Source: Pricia antarctica (GTDB taxonomy: Bacteria; Bacteroidota; Bacteroidia; Flavobacteriales; Flavobacteriaceae). Taken from it: DNA of 62,321 nt. Numbering within the stretch: the stretch's first letter is position 1; the number at the start of each line of letters is the position of its first letter. The stretch is from positions 372,571 through 434,891 of the forward strand of contig DRGL01000023.1 of NCBI GenBank assembly GCA_011050085.1. Reading direction: 5' to 3'. The translations under genes were made by a program, and so were the position numbers. Shown here in pieces: positions 1 to 9,125 of this stretch. The notes beneath the pieces are model-generated. The model had not been told where the DNA came from. It made no database searches and saw only the letters and a program-made list of their open reading frames with translations.

Positions 1-814
1 CAATGTAATCATGGGCCGTATAAACGCCTAGACGTTGGGCACAATTCGAGAAATTTTCAAAAGCCGTACCAATAGTACCGCCCGACTCCCTCAAAAAATG
101 TGCTGGCATAACAATTTTCTTTTTCATCATATCGGCAAAGGCAAGTACCATGCCTGATGGGTCTTCGCCCAAAATAGTCTTTACGAATTCACGATAGGCT
201 AAATGATGACGCATTTCATCACCTGCGATTATGGTACACATTTTTCCCAACAGTACATTTCCCTTTTTCTTTGCCATCTGACCTACGCGTTTGTGGGAGA
301 TATTCGTCGCTAATTCTTGGAAGGTAGTATAAACGAAGTTTTTGTAAGGATCTCTATCGGTACCGATATCGAAACCATCGGCAATCAGATGCTGTGTAGT
401 GACTTCTATTTCCCTCATGTTGACTCTTCCTGAGAGATAGAGGTATTTGTTGAGCACGTCACCATGTCGATTTTCTTCGCCCGTCCAGGCTCGAACCCAT
501 TTGGCCCAACCGTTCGTTTTATTATCACCGTGCTGATCGATACCTTCTACGTCCATCAACCATGACTCATACGTTGGCAAGGCCTCTTCCGTTATGGTAT
601 CAGCCACCATTGTGACCCAAAAGTCATAGCCTAGTTCTTTAGATTCCCCTCGCAAATCGCGAACCTCTTCTAAAAAATTATCATTCTCAGAATCTGGCAA
701 AAAATCTGAAGGCTGCCAGATTTCTTCTATGGGCATCAAAAAAGAATCCATAAAACCCTCAACTTGCGGCTCGATTGCCTGCATTACCTCTAATCGTATA
801 TTCTTCTCGGCCAT
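1..814 (-). CDS. Acyl-ACP desaturase (stearoyl-ACP desaturase family), 3' end cut by window edge
   Basis: Soluble di-iron desaturase that introduces a double bond into acyl chains on acyl carrier protein, for unsaturated membrane lipids. Reading the minus strand from the ATG at 814 gives an uninterrupted frame of 271 codons to the window edge. It contains the two family carboxylate/histidine motifs: EENRHGD about one third of the way in and DEMRHH further on, which supply the di-iron ligands, plus a late FENFSNCAQRLGVYTA segment typical of bacterial members. The C-terminus lies outside the window. No partner gene is adjacent; a metallophosphatase lies upstream on the same strand with a gap of about 115 bp. 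Family assignment is firm; substrate chain length cannot be read. Confidence 0.9.
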   Translation of the reverse strand, partial: MAEKNIRLEVMQAIEPQVEGFMDSFLMPIEEIWQPSDFLPDSENDNFLEEVRDLRGESKELGYDFWVTMVADTITEEALPTYESWLMDVEGIDQHGDNKTNGWAKWVRAWTGEENRHGDVLNKYLYLSGRVNMREIEVTTQHLIADGFDIGTDRDPYKNFVYTTFQELATNISHKRVGQMAKKKGNVLLGKMCTIIAGDEMRHHLAYREFVKTILGEDPSGMVLAFADMMKKKIVMPAHFLRESGGTIGTAFENFSNCAQRLGVYTAHDYI

Positions 815-930
815 AATGTGGTAATCTTGTAGTTCTGTGTAAGACAGGCCCGTGGTTACGGGTAGTTTATAGCAATTTATGCAAAAATCGGTATTAAATT
901 AATTATTATGGTAAAATACGCGAACTGATT

Positions 931-1659
931 TCAATTTCTTCCTTGCTCATTCGGGTAAAAGCTGTGTACTGGGTCGCTTTGCCAAATCACTTTGGTGTCT
1001 ACGTCCAACATCGATAAAGCGCCTTTAAAAGCGGCACCAGTATCGATATTCCAAACATTACCGGCATTTTTGGGTTGTGCTATGCCTGTTTTCGAGATGG
1101 GTGTATGACCGATGAATATCGCTTGGTAATGTGATAGTCGCTTGGGATAAAACGGACTTCCTTTCTCAAGATCTGGGTTTAACGATTGGGCCAATTCCCA
1201 AAGCGTGCGATCCCAATAAAAGGTTTCAGGATAATATTCGTAGTCGATACCTTTGAGGTTTGTAAATCCGGCATGTAAAAATAAACGGTTCGAATCATCA
1301 ATATAGGTGTTCTGTAAGTTTTCAAAAAATAGGATATGCGCCTCCTTCGTTTTAGCATCCGTCTTAGTATAGGATTTTAAAGTAGCACCTCCTCCATGCT
1401 GAAGCCAGAGCGGATTGTCTTTGCCACCTCGTAACCACGCTAAACAAAGTTCATCATGATTGCCACGTATAAATGTACAGTTATGCGATTCTCTTAGCTG
1501 AATCAAAAAATCGACGGTTTCAACAGCTTCACTCCATCCATCTACATAATCGCCCAAAAATATAAGTCGGTCATCCGAAGAAACATCCGCCCTTTCTAAA
1601 AGTTGTTTTAGTGCCCTTAATCCCGAATGGATATCTCCTATTACAAGCGTTCTATTCAT
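931..1659 (-). CDS. Metallophosphoesterase, bacterial Ser/Thr phosphatase (PPP)-like
   Basis: Small calcineurin-like phosphatase of about 242 residues. The metal-binding signature is complete and ordered: GDIHSG near residue 8, GDYVDG near 36, RGNHDE near 65, then a late GHTP motif and a final DTGA motif. This matches the bacterial serine/threonine phosphatase-1 and diadenosine tetraphosphatase-like group; the true substrate cannot be decided from sequence. I chose the ATG at 1659 because the protein then begins MNRTLVIGDIH, as is usual in the family; a longer frame starts at 1686 but its extra nine residues look unlike a conserved N-terminus. No signal peptide, so cytoplasmic. It may share a transcript with the desaturase downstream. 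Confidence 0.85.
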   Translation of the reverse strand: MNRTLVIGDIHSGLRALKQLLERADVSSDDRLIFLGDYVDGWSEAVETVDFLIQLRESHNCTFIRGNHDELCLAWLRGGKDNPLWLQHGGGATLKSYTKTDAKTKEAHILFFENLQNTYIDDSNRLFLHAGFTNLKGIDYEYYPETFYWDRTLWELAQSLNPDLEKGSPFYPKRLSHYQAIFIGHTPISKTGIAQPKNAGNVWNIDTGAAFKGALSMLDVDTKVIWQSDPVHSFYPNEQGRN

Positions 1660-1858
1660 GGTGCAAAAATAAAGAGGTTTATACAATTATTAGATGAACG
1701 GGGAAAATTTCTAATATTTGCTGACTTTATAGTTTTACCTAGTAATAATTTTAGAAACTATAATTGTCCATAAATTAGGATAGACTCGACTAATAATTCG
1801 AAATGTTGGTGTGACAGGCATTTTGTAATTACTTTAGAGGAAATTAAGCACTTTACAA

Positions 1859-2809
1859 ATGAAGACTATATACTGTATTGGGGAACTTCTTATTGATTTC
1901 GTAGCCGAAAACCAAGGTAGCGACCTTTCAAAAGCTGATGTATTCACCAAAAAACCTGGTGGTGCTCCTGCCAACGTAGCTTGTGCTATTGCAAAACTAG
2001 GTGGTAAAAGTAAATTTGTAGGTTGTATCGGTTATGATCCCTTCGGCACCTTTTTGCTATCCGTTTTAAAGGATAATGATGTGGACACTTCCCTTACTCA
2101 GCGTTCGAAGACCTTCACAACCCTAGCCTATGTTTCTATTGCCGAAGATGGAGAACGTGACTTTGTCTTCAGTCGCGGCGCCGATAAAAAATTAAAATAC
2201 GATTCAGCAATCAAGAAAGACTTCAAGGATAATATGGTGCATCTAGGTGCCGCCACGGCATTATTGGGGGGCGGACTAGAAGAAGCCTATAGCCGCTACC
2301 TCTTCGATGCCCTTACCCAAAAGGCATTCATAAGTTTCGATCCCAACTTTCGAAGTGACCTATGGAAGAATGAGGAGAAAACCTTCATAAAAAAATGTGT
2401 GCCCTTTATCGAAAAGGCCCATCTGTGCAAATTTAGTTTAGAGGAAGCGTATTTACTGTCAGGCGAAAAAGAGCTCGAAAAAGCCTGTGCCGTATTGCAT
2501 GAAATCGGCACACAAGTCATAACCATAACCTTAGGAAAAGAAGGCACTCTAATTAGTACCCCAAACTTTAAAACTACAGTTAGCAGTATCAAGGTAGAGC
2601 CAGTTGACACCACTGGGGCTGGTGATGCATTTATAGGCTGCCTACTTTACCAAATCTCCCAACTGCGGGATGCCCACATGATTCTAAATGATACTGACCG
2701 ATTGGTTGAAATGGTCAAAATGGCGAACAAAGCAGGGGCTATTACCACGAAAAACTACGGGGCAATACCGTCGTTACCGAGCCTTGAACAACTTAGCGGA
2801 GCACTATGA
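1859..2809 (+). CDS. PfkB-family carbohydrate kinase, probable fructokinase
   Basis: A 316-residue ribokinase/PfkB-family kinase. The N-terminal segment GELLIDFVAE, the first PfkB signature (GGAPANVACAIAKLGG, about 32-47) and the second signature DTTGAGDAF with the catalytic base at Asp256 are intact. The residues around the sugar site resemble fructokinases. The stop overlaps the start of the amylosucrase-like gene (ATGA, 2806-2809), so the pair is translationally coupled. Amylosucrase releases fructose from sucrose, so phosphorylation of that fructose to fructose-6-phosphate is the likely job. Seen: motifs and overlap. Known: family reaction. Inferred: fructose as substrate. Confidence 0.88.
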   Translation: MKTIYCIGELLIDFVAENQGSDLSKADVFTKKPGGAPANVACAIAKLGGKSKFVGCIGYDPFGTFLLSVLKDNDVDTSLTQRSKTFTTLAYVSIAEDGERDFVFSRGADKKLKYDSAIKKDFKDNMVHLGAATALLGGGLEEAYSRYLFDALTQKAFISFDPNFRSDLWKNEEKTFIKKCVPFIEKAHLCKFSLEEAYLLSGEKELEKACAVLHEIGTQVITITLGKEGTLISTPNFKTTVSSIKVEPVDTTGAGDAFIGCLLYQISQLRDAHMILNDTDRLVEMVKMANKAGAITTKNYGAIPSLPSLEQLSGAL

Positions 2810-4737
2810 ACCAAGCCTCCCTCCACCGACTGATTGCATCGGCACAAACCGATACCGATATGCCATCTGAACTTGGAAAACTTTTTCATCTTAGGTTAGC
2901 TGGCAATCTTACTTTAATCAAGGATTTATTTTTTACGCTTTATCCTGAAAATGAAAATACAGAATCCTTTGAAAAGCTGTTATCCGAATTTCTTGTGCTT
3001 TTCGAGGAAAGACCTGAGAACCTTCAGTTGCAAGATGTAGACCGACTTCGTGGTGGAGACTGGTATCGGTCAGAGCAGCTTGCGGGTATGCAATTATACG
3101 TTGACCACTTTAATAAAGACCTAAAAGGTCTCAAAAACAAATTAGGTTATTTTGAAAAATTAGGTATCAACTTTCTCCATCTTATGCCTATTACCCCGAG
3201 ACCTAAAGGCGAGAACGATGGTGGATATGCGGTTAATAGCTACCATGAAGTTGATGAAAAATACGGAACACGGCAAGACTTATTGACGCTGACGGAAACC
3301 ATGCGTAAGAAGAACATGTTCTTAATGATGGATTTTGTCGCCAATCATACCTCTAACGAATTTTCATGGGCGAAAAAAGCCATCTCCGGAGATGAAAAAT
3401 ACCAAGGTTACTACTATATGTACCCGAATAGAAGCATGCCCGATGCTTTTGAACAAACCTTACCCGAAATTTTTCCGATGACCTCCCCAGGTAATTTCAC
3501 CTACGAACCGGAAATGAAAAAGTGGGTTATGACCGTGTTTAATAACTATCAGTGGGACTTAAACTATACAAACCCTGAGGTTTTTATTGAGATGTTACGC
3601 AACTTGATGAAGTTGGTGAATCTCGGGGTCGATGTAGTACGTTTGGATGCCTTGGCATTTATGTGGAAAAAATTGGGCACCCAGTCTCAAAACCTGCCCG
3701 AGGCCCACGCCTTGATTTCTTTATTTCGGCTGTGTTTGCAAATAATCGCCCCTGGCGTAGTATTACTAGCGGAAGCTATCGTAGCCCCAAATGAAATCAT
3801 TAAATATTTTGGCTCGGGAAGATTAAAAGGCAATGAATGCGAAATCGCATACAATGCAACGCTCATGGCACTTTTGTGGGACGCGATAGCTACAAAAAAA
3901 ACAGCTCTAGTGTACAAGAATTTGTACAACCTACCTAAAAAGCCCGAAGCGGCCACTTGGATCAATTACATTCGGTGCCATGATGATATCGGTCTAGGTT
4001 TTGAAGACCAGTTCATTGATGAAATAGGATGGAACGCCCAAAACCATCGTCGCTTCTTATTAAATTATTACTGTCAAGGTTTGGATTGGTCTCCGGCGAA
4101 AGGTGAAATTTTTATGTACAATCCAAAAACGGGTGATGGAAGAATTACCGGTAGTGCTGCTTCGTTGCTAGGATTGGAAAAGGCACTTGAACAAAAAAAT
4201 AAGGCCAAAATTGACTTGGCCATCGCCAAAATAATTATGATGCATGGCATCGTACTATCATATGGTGGCATCCCATTAATTTATGCTGGGGATGAAATAG
4301 GTACGCTTAACGACTACTCGTATTTAGAAGATACGCATAAAAAGGAGGATAGCCGGTGGGTAAATAGGCCTCAACAAGACTGGACAACCGTTGAGAACCT
4401 TGACGATAAGACATCCTATCAATCCACAATTTTCTTTGCGTTACAAAACTTAATCCGTATCCGTAAGCAGCATCTTGCCTTTGCCGATACGAACAATCTT
4501 GCATTATACGATAACCCTAACCCACACGTACTTTTGTATGAGAGAACTCTGAACAATGAGGAGGGGGTTTTGGTAGTCTGTAACTTTAATGATGAGCCGC
4601 AGCTTTTGGACAAAATAACATTAGGGGCTTATGGCACAAAAGCAGGGTTGGAAGATTTAATTACAGGCAACAGCATAACGTTCGAATACGGTAAAGTAAA
4701 AGTTGAGCCTTACCAATTATTTTGGTTTCAGAGCTAG
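2806..4737 (+). CDS. Amylosucrase / sucrose hydrolase-type GH13 enzyme
   Basis: A 643-residue alpha-amylase-clan enzyme resembling amylosucrase (GH13 subfamily 4) along its length. The N-terminal helical domain is followed by a (beta/alpha)8 barrel with DFVANHTSNE, the nucleophile in DVVRLDALAF (Asp281), the acid/base in LLAEAIVAP (Glu323) and the transition-state stabiliser in IRCHDDIG (His392-Asp393). The family-typical segments TSPGNFTYEP, QWDLNY, IYAGDEIGTLND and DSRW are present. Amylosucrase moves glucose from sucrose onto an alpha-1,4-glucan and releases fructose; some close relatives mainly hydrolyse sucrose, and sequence inspection cannot separate the two. There is no signal peptide, so it should act in the cytoplasm on imported or self-made sucrose. 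Coupled to the upstream fructokinase; no sucrose transporter lies in the window. Confidence 0.9.
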   Translation: MNQASLHRLIASAQTDTDMPSELGKLFHLRLAGNLTLIKDLFFTLYPENENTESFEKLLSEFLVLFEERPENLQLQDVDRLRGGDWYRSEQLAGMQLYVDHFNKDLKGLKNKLGYFEKLGINFLHLMPITPRPKGENDGGYAVNSYHEVDEKYGTRQDLLTLTETMRKKNMFLMMDFVANHTSNEFSWAKKAISGDEKYQGYYYMYPNRSMPDAFEQTLPEIFPMTSPGNFTYEPEMKKWVMTVFNNYQWDLNYTNPEVFIEMLRNLMKLVNLGVDVVRLDALAFMWKKLGTQSQNLPEAHALISLFRLCLQIIAPGVVLLAEAIVAPNEIIKYFGSGRLKGNECEIAYNATLMALLWDAIATKKTALVYKNLYNLPKKPEAATWINYIRCHDDIGLGFEDQFIDEIGWNAQNHRRFLLNYYCQGLDWSPAKGEIFMYNPKTGDGRITGSAASLLGLEKALEQKNKAKIDLAIAKIIMMHGIVLSYGGIPLIYAGDEIGTLNDYSYLEDTHKKEDSRWVNRPQQDWTTVENLDDKTSYQSTIFFALQNLIRIRKQHLAFADTNNLALYDNPNPHVLLYERTLNNEEGVLVVCNFNDEPQLLDKITLGAYGTKAGLEDLITGNSITFEYGKVKVEPYQLFWFQS

Positions 4738-4952
4738 AGAGTCCGCTATTACCTGTTCTTTTACTTTGGGGCTATCTGCTTATCGGAAATTACAACAGGT
4801 AGAAATTTAATATTCTTAATATTTCGGAAATGAAATTCTGCTCCTTCCGATTCAAGACGTAGATATCAAATCCGGATTGGCACCTATCTTCGGACGTCGA
4901 AAGCTGGATTTTTTTAAATCAGTTGTTTTTTAATTTAGCCAAGTTTTACATT

Positions 4953-6089
4953 CTAATTATATTGAACCTTCCGAAGAATCCGTATCGCCTCCTTAAGTGA
5001 ACGATACACTTTTTCATTATAACTTTTTAATACGGATCTTGCCATATGCATTTGCTCTTTCGCTTCATCAAATCCGTTCAGATAACAAATCAGATAGGTG
5101 CCCGGCAAATGCTCAACATCTTTCTTCTCAGCAGGCGTCAAGGCCGTGTTCTTCTTCAATTTTTCCAATAGTACGTTATTGGCATTGAATATATGGAACA
5201 AGCTTTTTTTGTCAAATTTTGGTGCCTCAAAAAGTAGTTTGCTCTGAATTTGATAGGTGCCGTTATCCTCAAAAGTGATAACGACTTCCTCTAATGGATA
5301 GTAGGTCTGCTTTTTACCAAGGCCTAGTTGAACATACTCCTTTGTAGTAAATGAATGCTCATCGTAGTCAATAGTGATTTCATCCAAAGTAGAATAAAAA
5401 AGTTTTACCTGTTCATTAATCAGTTCAATATCGACCCTTGAAAAATACGTTTTGTCATTTACCTTTTTAAGGTTCCCGGCCCAGCAGAGCACGAACTGTT
5501 CCTTGAATACCTTATAATCGCTTTCCAAATCGGGATGTCGATGGTTAATAAAGTCTATTACACCGTCTAGCGTGAGCTCGATATTGTTTTTCGCATGTTG
5601 TTCTACGGTAGCTACGGCATCGGAATTTATATCCTTTAATTCTATATCATAGGCTTTTGGCATGCTGATACTACCTTCTCTAAAGAAAACCATGCCACCG
5701 TAGTATTTCCAAATGTTCTTGCGAAGGGCGCACACCTTACCGTTCGATTTTATAGTAACCAGACCAACAACTTTTCCTTCTGGCAAATGTGGAAAGGGAA
5801 TGTTCTCATACGATATCAACGGCGGATTATCTAAATACGCATTGACCAGGTTCTGGATTTTACTATCGTCAAAAAAGTCAACGCCTACGATTTTATTATC
5901 CTCGTCTTCGACACCGATAACAATGAACGAATGGTTTTTTGGATTGCTGTTCGCCAGGGCACAAACGTGCTTTAAAAATTTTGCCTTGCCTTCTTTTTGT
6001 CCGATATCAACAAATCGTTTTTTGTCATAAAAGCTGTTCTCGTCGTTATGGGCGAGCAGATTTTTGACAAGAAGACGTTTGTTGATCAT
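4953..6089 (-). CDS. AlbA_2 (Schlafen-type) domain protein
   Basis: A 378-residue protein with an N-terminal AlbA_2/Schlafen-like putative nucleic-acid-binding domain (about 1-135). Visible pieces are the acidic-aromatic start, the ALANSN helix, the strand FIVIGVED and VVGLVTI, and a final YGGMVFFREGS strand. The remaining 240 residues are charged, contain no motif I recognise, and form a conserved-looking C-terminal extension. Many such proteins are annotated as ATP-binding proteins or transcriptional regulators; the molecular role is not known to me. An AT-rich inverted repeat lies 54-78 bp upstream of the start and could be an autoregulatory site. Monocistronic, with opposing or distant neighbours. 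Confidence 0.65.
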   Translation of the reverse strand: MINKRLLVKNLLAHNDENSFYDKKRFVDIGQKEGKAKFLKHVCALANSNPKNHSFIVIGVEDEDNKIVGVDFFDDSKIQNLVNAYLDNPPLISYENIPFPHLPEGKVVGLVTIKSNGKVCALRKNIWKYYGGMVFFREGSISMPKAYDIELKDINSDAVATVEQHAKNNIELTLDGVIDFINHRHPDLESDYKVFKEQFVLCWAGNLKKVNDKTYFSRVDIELINEQVKLFYSTLDEITIDYDEHSFTTKEYVQLGLGKKQTYYPLEEVVITFEDNGTYQIQSKLLFEAPKFDKKSLFHIFNANNVLLEKLKKNTALTPAEKKDVEHLPGTYLICYLNGFDEAKEQMHMARSVLKSYNEKVYRSLKEAIRILRKVQYN

Positions 6090-6142
6090 GGGTTGAACTA
6101 CTTGTTAAATTCAGCTCCGGTAGTGGCAAGCAGCTGGCTATA

Positions 6143-6167
6143 ATGATATTATATAATACTATCATTA
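6143..6167. promoter_or_regulatory. AT-rich inverted repeat upstream of the AlbA_2 gene
   Basis: Seven-base arms AATGATA and TATCATT flank an 11-base AT-only or nearly AT-only centre. The site is 54-78 bp before the AlbA_2 start codon on the minus strand, a plausible operator position. The sequence is AT-rich, so chance symmetry is possible, and no regulator is identified. Confidence 0.3.
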
Positions 6168-6247
6168 ATTTGGAAAATTGCCGCTTGAGCAAAAAATTGC
6201 TAAATCTTCCGCTGCCGCCGCTTTGCAACTCCTTTTTTATTTTTGCC

Positions 6248-7000
6248 CTATTCTTTGTTCCAAACGGTCGCCGATGCCTGAGCCGTGGGTGTAATTACCA
6301 AATCGGCAATGTTTACGTGCGCCGGGCGGGTCACCACGAAATACAAAGTTTCGGCGATATCCTCTGGTTCTAAAGGTTTGAAACCATTGTAAACACTGTC
6401 AGCCTTTTCGCCATCGCCTTTAAAACGCACGTTACTGAATTCGGTTTCCACCGCCCCTGGGTTAACGGCACCCACTTTGATACCATATGGGTTCAAGTCC
6501 ATTCGCATACCAGTGGTCAGCGCGTCGACGGCATGCTTACTGGCGCAATACACATTACCCTTCGGATAAACTTCTTTACCTGCCGTAGAACCAATATTAA
6601 TGATTTGTCCATATTTTCTTTCGACCATTACTGGGATGACCGCTTTTGAGACATATAACAATCCTTTTACATTGATATCTAGCATTGCATCCCAATCATC
6701 AGTACTACCCTCTTCAATAGGGTCGAGACCATGGGCATTACCTGCATTATTGATCAAAATGTCAATATTTGCGAATTCTTCTGGAAGCGATGCGATGGCC
6801 TTGAAAACCTCATCCTTATCGCGAACATCAAAATTTAAAGTGGTAACAGCGGTCTGTTTAGACAATTCCGCTTGAAGGGCATCTAACCGATCTTGACGCC
6901 TTCCGCAAAGTATTAAATGTATGCCTTCCACTGCAAAAAGTATGGCCGTCGCTTTTCCGATGCCGCTAGTTGCTCCTGTAATCAATGCTATTTTGCTCAT
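6248..7000 (-). CDS. Short-chain dehydrogenase, YdfG-like (3-hydroxy acid dehydrogenase type)
   Basis: A 250-residue classical SDR. The cofactor motif TGATSGIG (about 8-15) is followed by an Arg-Arg pair (GRRQDR), which favours NADPH. NNAG sits near 86, the catalytic Ser in IINIGSTAGK, and the Tyr-Lys pair in YCASK. Overall it resembles the YdfG/serine 3-dehydrogenase group, which oxidises L-serine and 3-hydroxy acids or reduces malonic semialdehyde. The aldo-keto reductase gene lies 17 bp upstream on the same strand, so the two NADPH-type oxidoreductases are probably cotranscribed. The natural substrate cannot be read. Confidence 0.88.
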   Translation of the reverse strand: MSKIALITGATSGIGKATAILFAVEGIHLILCGRRQDRLDALQAELSKQTAVTTLNFDVRDKDEVFKAIASLPEEFANIDILINNAGNAHGLDPIEEGSTDDWDAMLDINVKGLLYVSKAVIPVMVERKYGQIINIGSTAGKEVYPKGNVYCASKHAVDALTTGMRMDLNPYGIKVGAVNPGAVETEFSNVRFKGDGEKADSVYNGFKPLEPEDIAETLYFVVTRPAHVNIADLVITPTAQASATVWNKE

Positions 7001-7017
7001 TGTATTCTTTTTTTATT

Positions 7018-7893
7018 TTAAGGTACTTCATTTCCGTTACTTGCCTCTAATAATATAAACCAATCTTGCAAGTCTAGATTGATTTCGGTCGCTTTGATTG
7101 CGGCTTCCAATCGTGATTTGGTCGTTGTGCCTACTACAGGACAAACTTGTGCTGGATGCTTCAAAACCCACGCCAACAAAAGCTGATCTACTGTGCAATT
7201 ATAGTTAACCGATAAAGGTTCGATGGCTTTTGTAATCCTTTCAGAAACCGTATTGTTCTCTCGAAAGTATGTACCTAACGGACTCCAGCTCATCGCTAGC
7301 CTTTTATTAATTATGCAATCGTCTAACGTACCATCATACATGACGTTGTTTTGGGTCAAAGAAAATTCGACCTGGTTACTTGTTACCGGAACAGCTTTTT
7401 CCAAGAGGGCAACTTGCGAGGGATTGAAATTTGAGACCCCAAAATCTATCAGTTTACCTTCTTTTTGTAATCTCGTTATGGCCTCCCCTATTTCATCGGG
7501 GTGCATCAGTGGGCTCGGTCTATGCAGCAAAAGCATATCTAAATAATCTGTCTGCAAAAGCCGGAGCGAACGCTCCACCGAGGTAATAATATACGCTTTG
7601 GAATACTCGTAATGCTTCACCCTATTTTGTCTGCCCTTGGCATCGAACTGAATGCCACACTTACTTATCAACTGAATTTTCTCCCTAGAAATACCAGACT
7701 CCGAAAAAGCCTTACCAAAGTCTGCTTCGTTGGTGTAGTCACCATAAATATCGGCGTGGTCAAACGTAGTGATTCCGATTTCCAAACAATGCTGCATCAG
7801 CTCGGCCATTTCCCTTTTGGAAAATTGTTTTCCCCACGCACCCCAGGTCATGGTTCCCGCAACGATTTTTGAATACGAACTCTTCTTTTGCAT
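7018..7893 (-). CDS. Aldo/keto reductase, YdhF-like
   Basis: A 291-residue aldo/keto reductase barrel. The family tetrad is visible: Asp in the DHADIYGDY segment (Asp and Tyr), Lys in LISKCG, and His in LLLHRPSP. The nicotinamide/phosphate-binding end shows VVGTTTKSRLEAA. It most resembles the E. coli YdhF-type oxidoreductases. It is the first gene of a likely two-gene unit with the SDR downstream. The upstream region faces the divergently transcribed moxR gene. The physiological substrate is unknown. Confidence 0.87.
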   Translation of the reverse strand: MQKKSSYSKIVAGTMTWGAWGKQFSKREMAELMQHCLEIGITTFDHADIYGDYTNEADFGKAFSESGISREKIQLISKCGIQFDAKGRQNRVKHYEYSKAYIITSVERSLRLLQTDYLDMLLLHRPSPLMHPDEIGEAITRLQKEGKLIDFGVSNFNPSQVALLEKAVPVTSNQVEFSLTQNNVMYDGTLDDCIINKRLAMSWSPLGTYFRENNTVSERITKAIEPLSVNYNCTVDQLLLAWVLKHPAQVCPVVGTTTKSRLEAAIKATEINLDLQDWFILLEASNGNEVP

Positions 7894-8051
7894 AAGCGGA
7901 TGAAATTAAAAATAAATCCCTTAAATCCTTCATAAAAATAGGGGCTTCGCTCATTTTTTAACCAATTGTTAACAGCGATGCAAGTAATAAATTTTCAATT
8001 TGCGTCTCTATAAAATTCAAACCGACCTACCCAAAAATATATTTAAATTCT

Positions 8052-9053
8052 ATGGAAGAACATACTGCTGTCGATATTAGTGCGGTGAACGAAAAAATCG
8101 AGCGCGAAAGTGCCTTTATCGATTTGTTGATTACAGAAATGAATAAGGTAATCGTTGGTCAAAAACACATGATCGAACGTTTACTAATCGGTTTACTCGG
8201 TCAAGGCCACATTTTGTTGGAAGGTGTTCCGGGATTAGCAAAGACCTTAGCTATAAATACGCTGGCGAAGGCCGTAAAAGGTAGTTTTAGCCGGATTCAG
8301 TTTACGCCAGATCTTTTGCCCGCCGACGTTGTGGGTACTTTGATTTATAACATGAAACTCAGTGATTTCTCCATTAAAAAAGGACCGATTTTCGCAAATT
8401 TCGTTCTTGCCGACGAAATTAACAGAGCGCCTGCAAAAGTTCAGTCCGCGCTTTTAGAGGCAATGCAGGAAAAACAAGTAACTATCGGTGACGAAACTTT
8501 TATTTTAGATAAGCCTTTCTTGGTTATGGCCACTCAAAACCCGGTCGAGCAAGAAGGAACCTATCCCTTACCGGAAGCCCAAGTTGACCGATTTATGCTC
8601 AAAACCGTTATTGACTATCCGAAGATGAACGAAGAGCAGTTAATAATGCGGCAAAATTTTATGGGGGCTTACGAGACGGTAAATGCCGTGGTCAGTATTG
8701 AACAGATTTTAAGTGCCCAGAAGGCGGTGCGTGAAGTATATATGGATGAAAAAATCGAGAAATACATTCTCGACCTGGTCTTCGCCACACGATATCCTGA
8801 AAAATACAATTTAGAGGACTTAAAACCGCTCATAAGTTTTGGAGCATCTCCAAGGGGAAGCATTAATTTAGGGATTGCCGCCAAATGTTTCGCATTTATC
8901 AAACGTCGCGGCTATGTAGTGCCAGAAGATGTGCGCGCCGTGGTACACGATGTTTTGCGGCATAGAATTGGCATTACCTATGAGGCCGAGGCCGAGAATA
9001 TAACTTCCGAAGAAATCATCAACAAGATTGTCAACGAAATTGAAGTACCCTAA
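8052..9053 (+). CDS. MoxR family AAA+ ATPase, first gene of the Bat operon
   Basis: A 333-residue MoxR-type AAA+ ATPase. Walker A is GVPGLAKT (58-65), Walker B FVLADE (Asp121-Glu122), and sensor 1 is in MATQNPVEQEGTYPLPEAQVD. The C-terminal lid contains GASPRGSINL, typical of MoxR. MoxR ATPases are thought to act as chaperones for partner von Willebrand factor A (VWA) proteins. Here DUF58 and two VWA proteins follow in the same direction. The gap to the next gene is 72 bp; the operon continues through batE. Confidence 0.94.
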   Translation: MEEHTAVDISAVNEKIERESAFIDLLITEMNKVIVGQKHMIERLLIGLLGQGHILLEGVPGLAKTLAINTLAKAVKGSFSRIQFTPDLLPADVVGTLIYNMKLSDFSIKKGPIFANFVLADEINRAPAKVQSALLEAMQEKQVTIGDETFILDKPFLVMATQNPVEQEGTYPLPEAQVDRFMLKTVIDYPKMNEEQLIMRQNFMGAYETVNAVVSIEQILSAQKAVREVYMDEKIEKYILDLVFATRYPEKYNLEDLKPLISFGASPRGSINLGIAAKCFAFIKRRGYVVPEDVRAVVHDVLRHRIGITYEAEAENITSEEIINKIVNEIEVP

Positions 9054-9125
9054 ATGGGTTAGAAGCTGCAGGTTAAAGGTTAATAGTTTCTCGAACCTGT
9101 GACCGTACACTTTGAACCTTCAAAC

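Noticed and set aside
5713-6030. A 105-codon plus-strand frame
   Set aside because: Antisense to the AlbA_2 domain coding region, with no protein features.
9054-9125. Short repeats GGTTAAAGGTTAA and AACCTG complements between moxR and the DUF58 gene
   Set aside because: Stems of six bases only, without T-tail; not enough to call a terminator or regulatory element.
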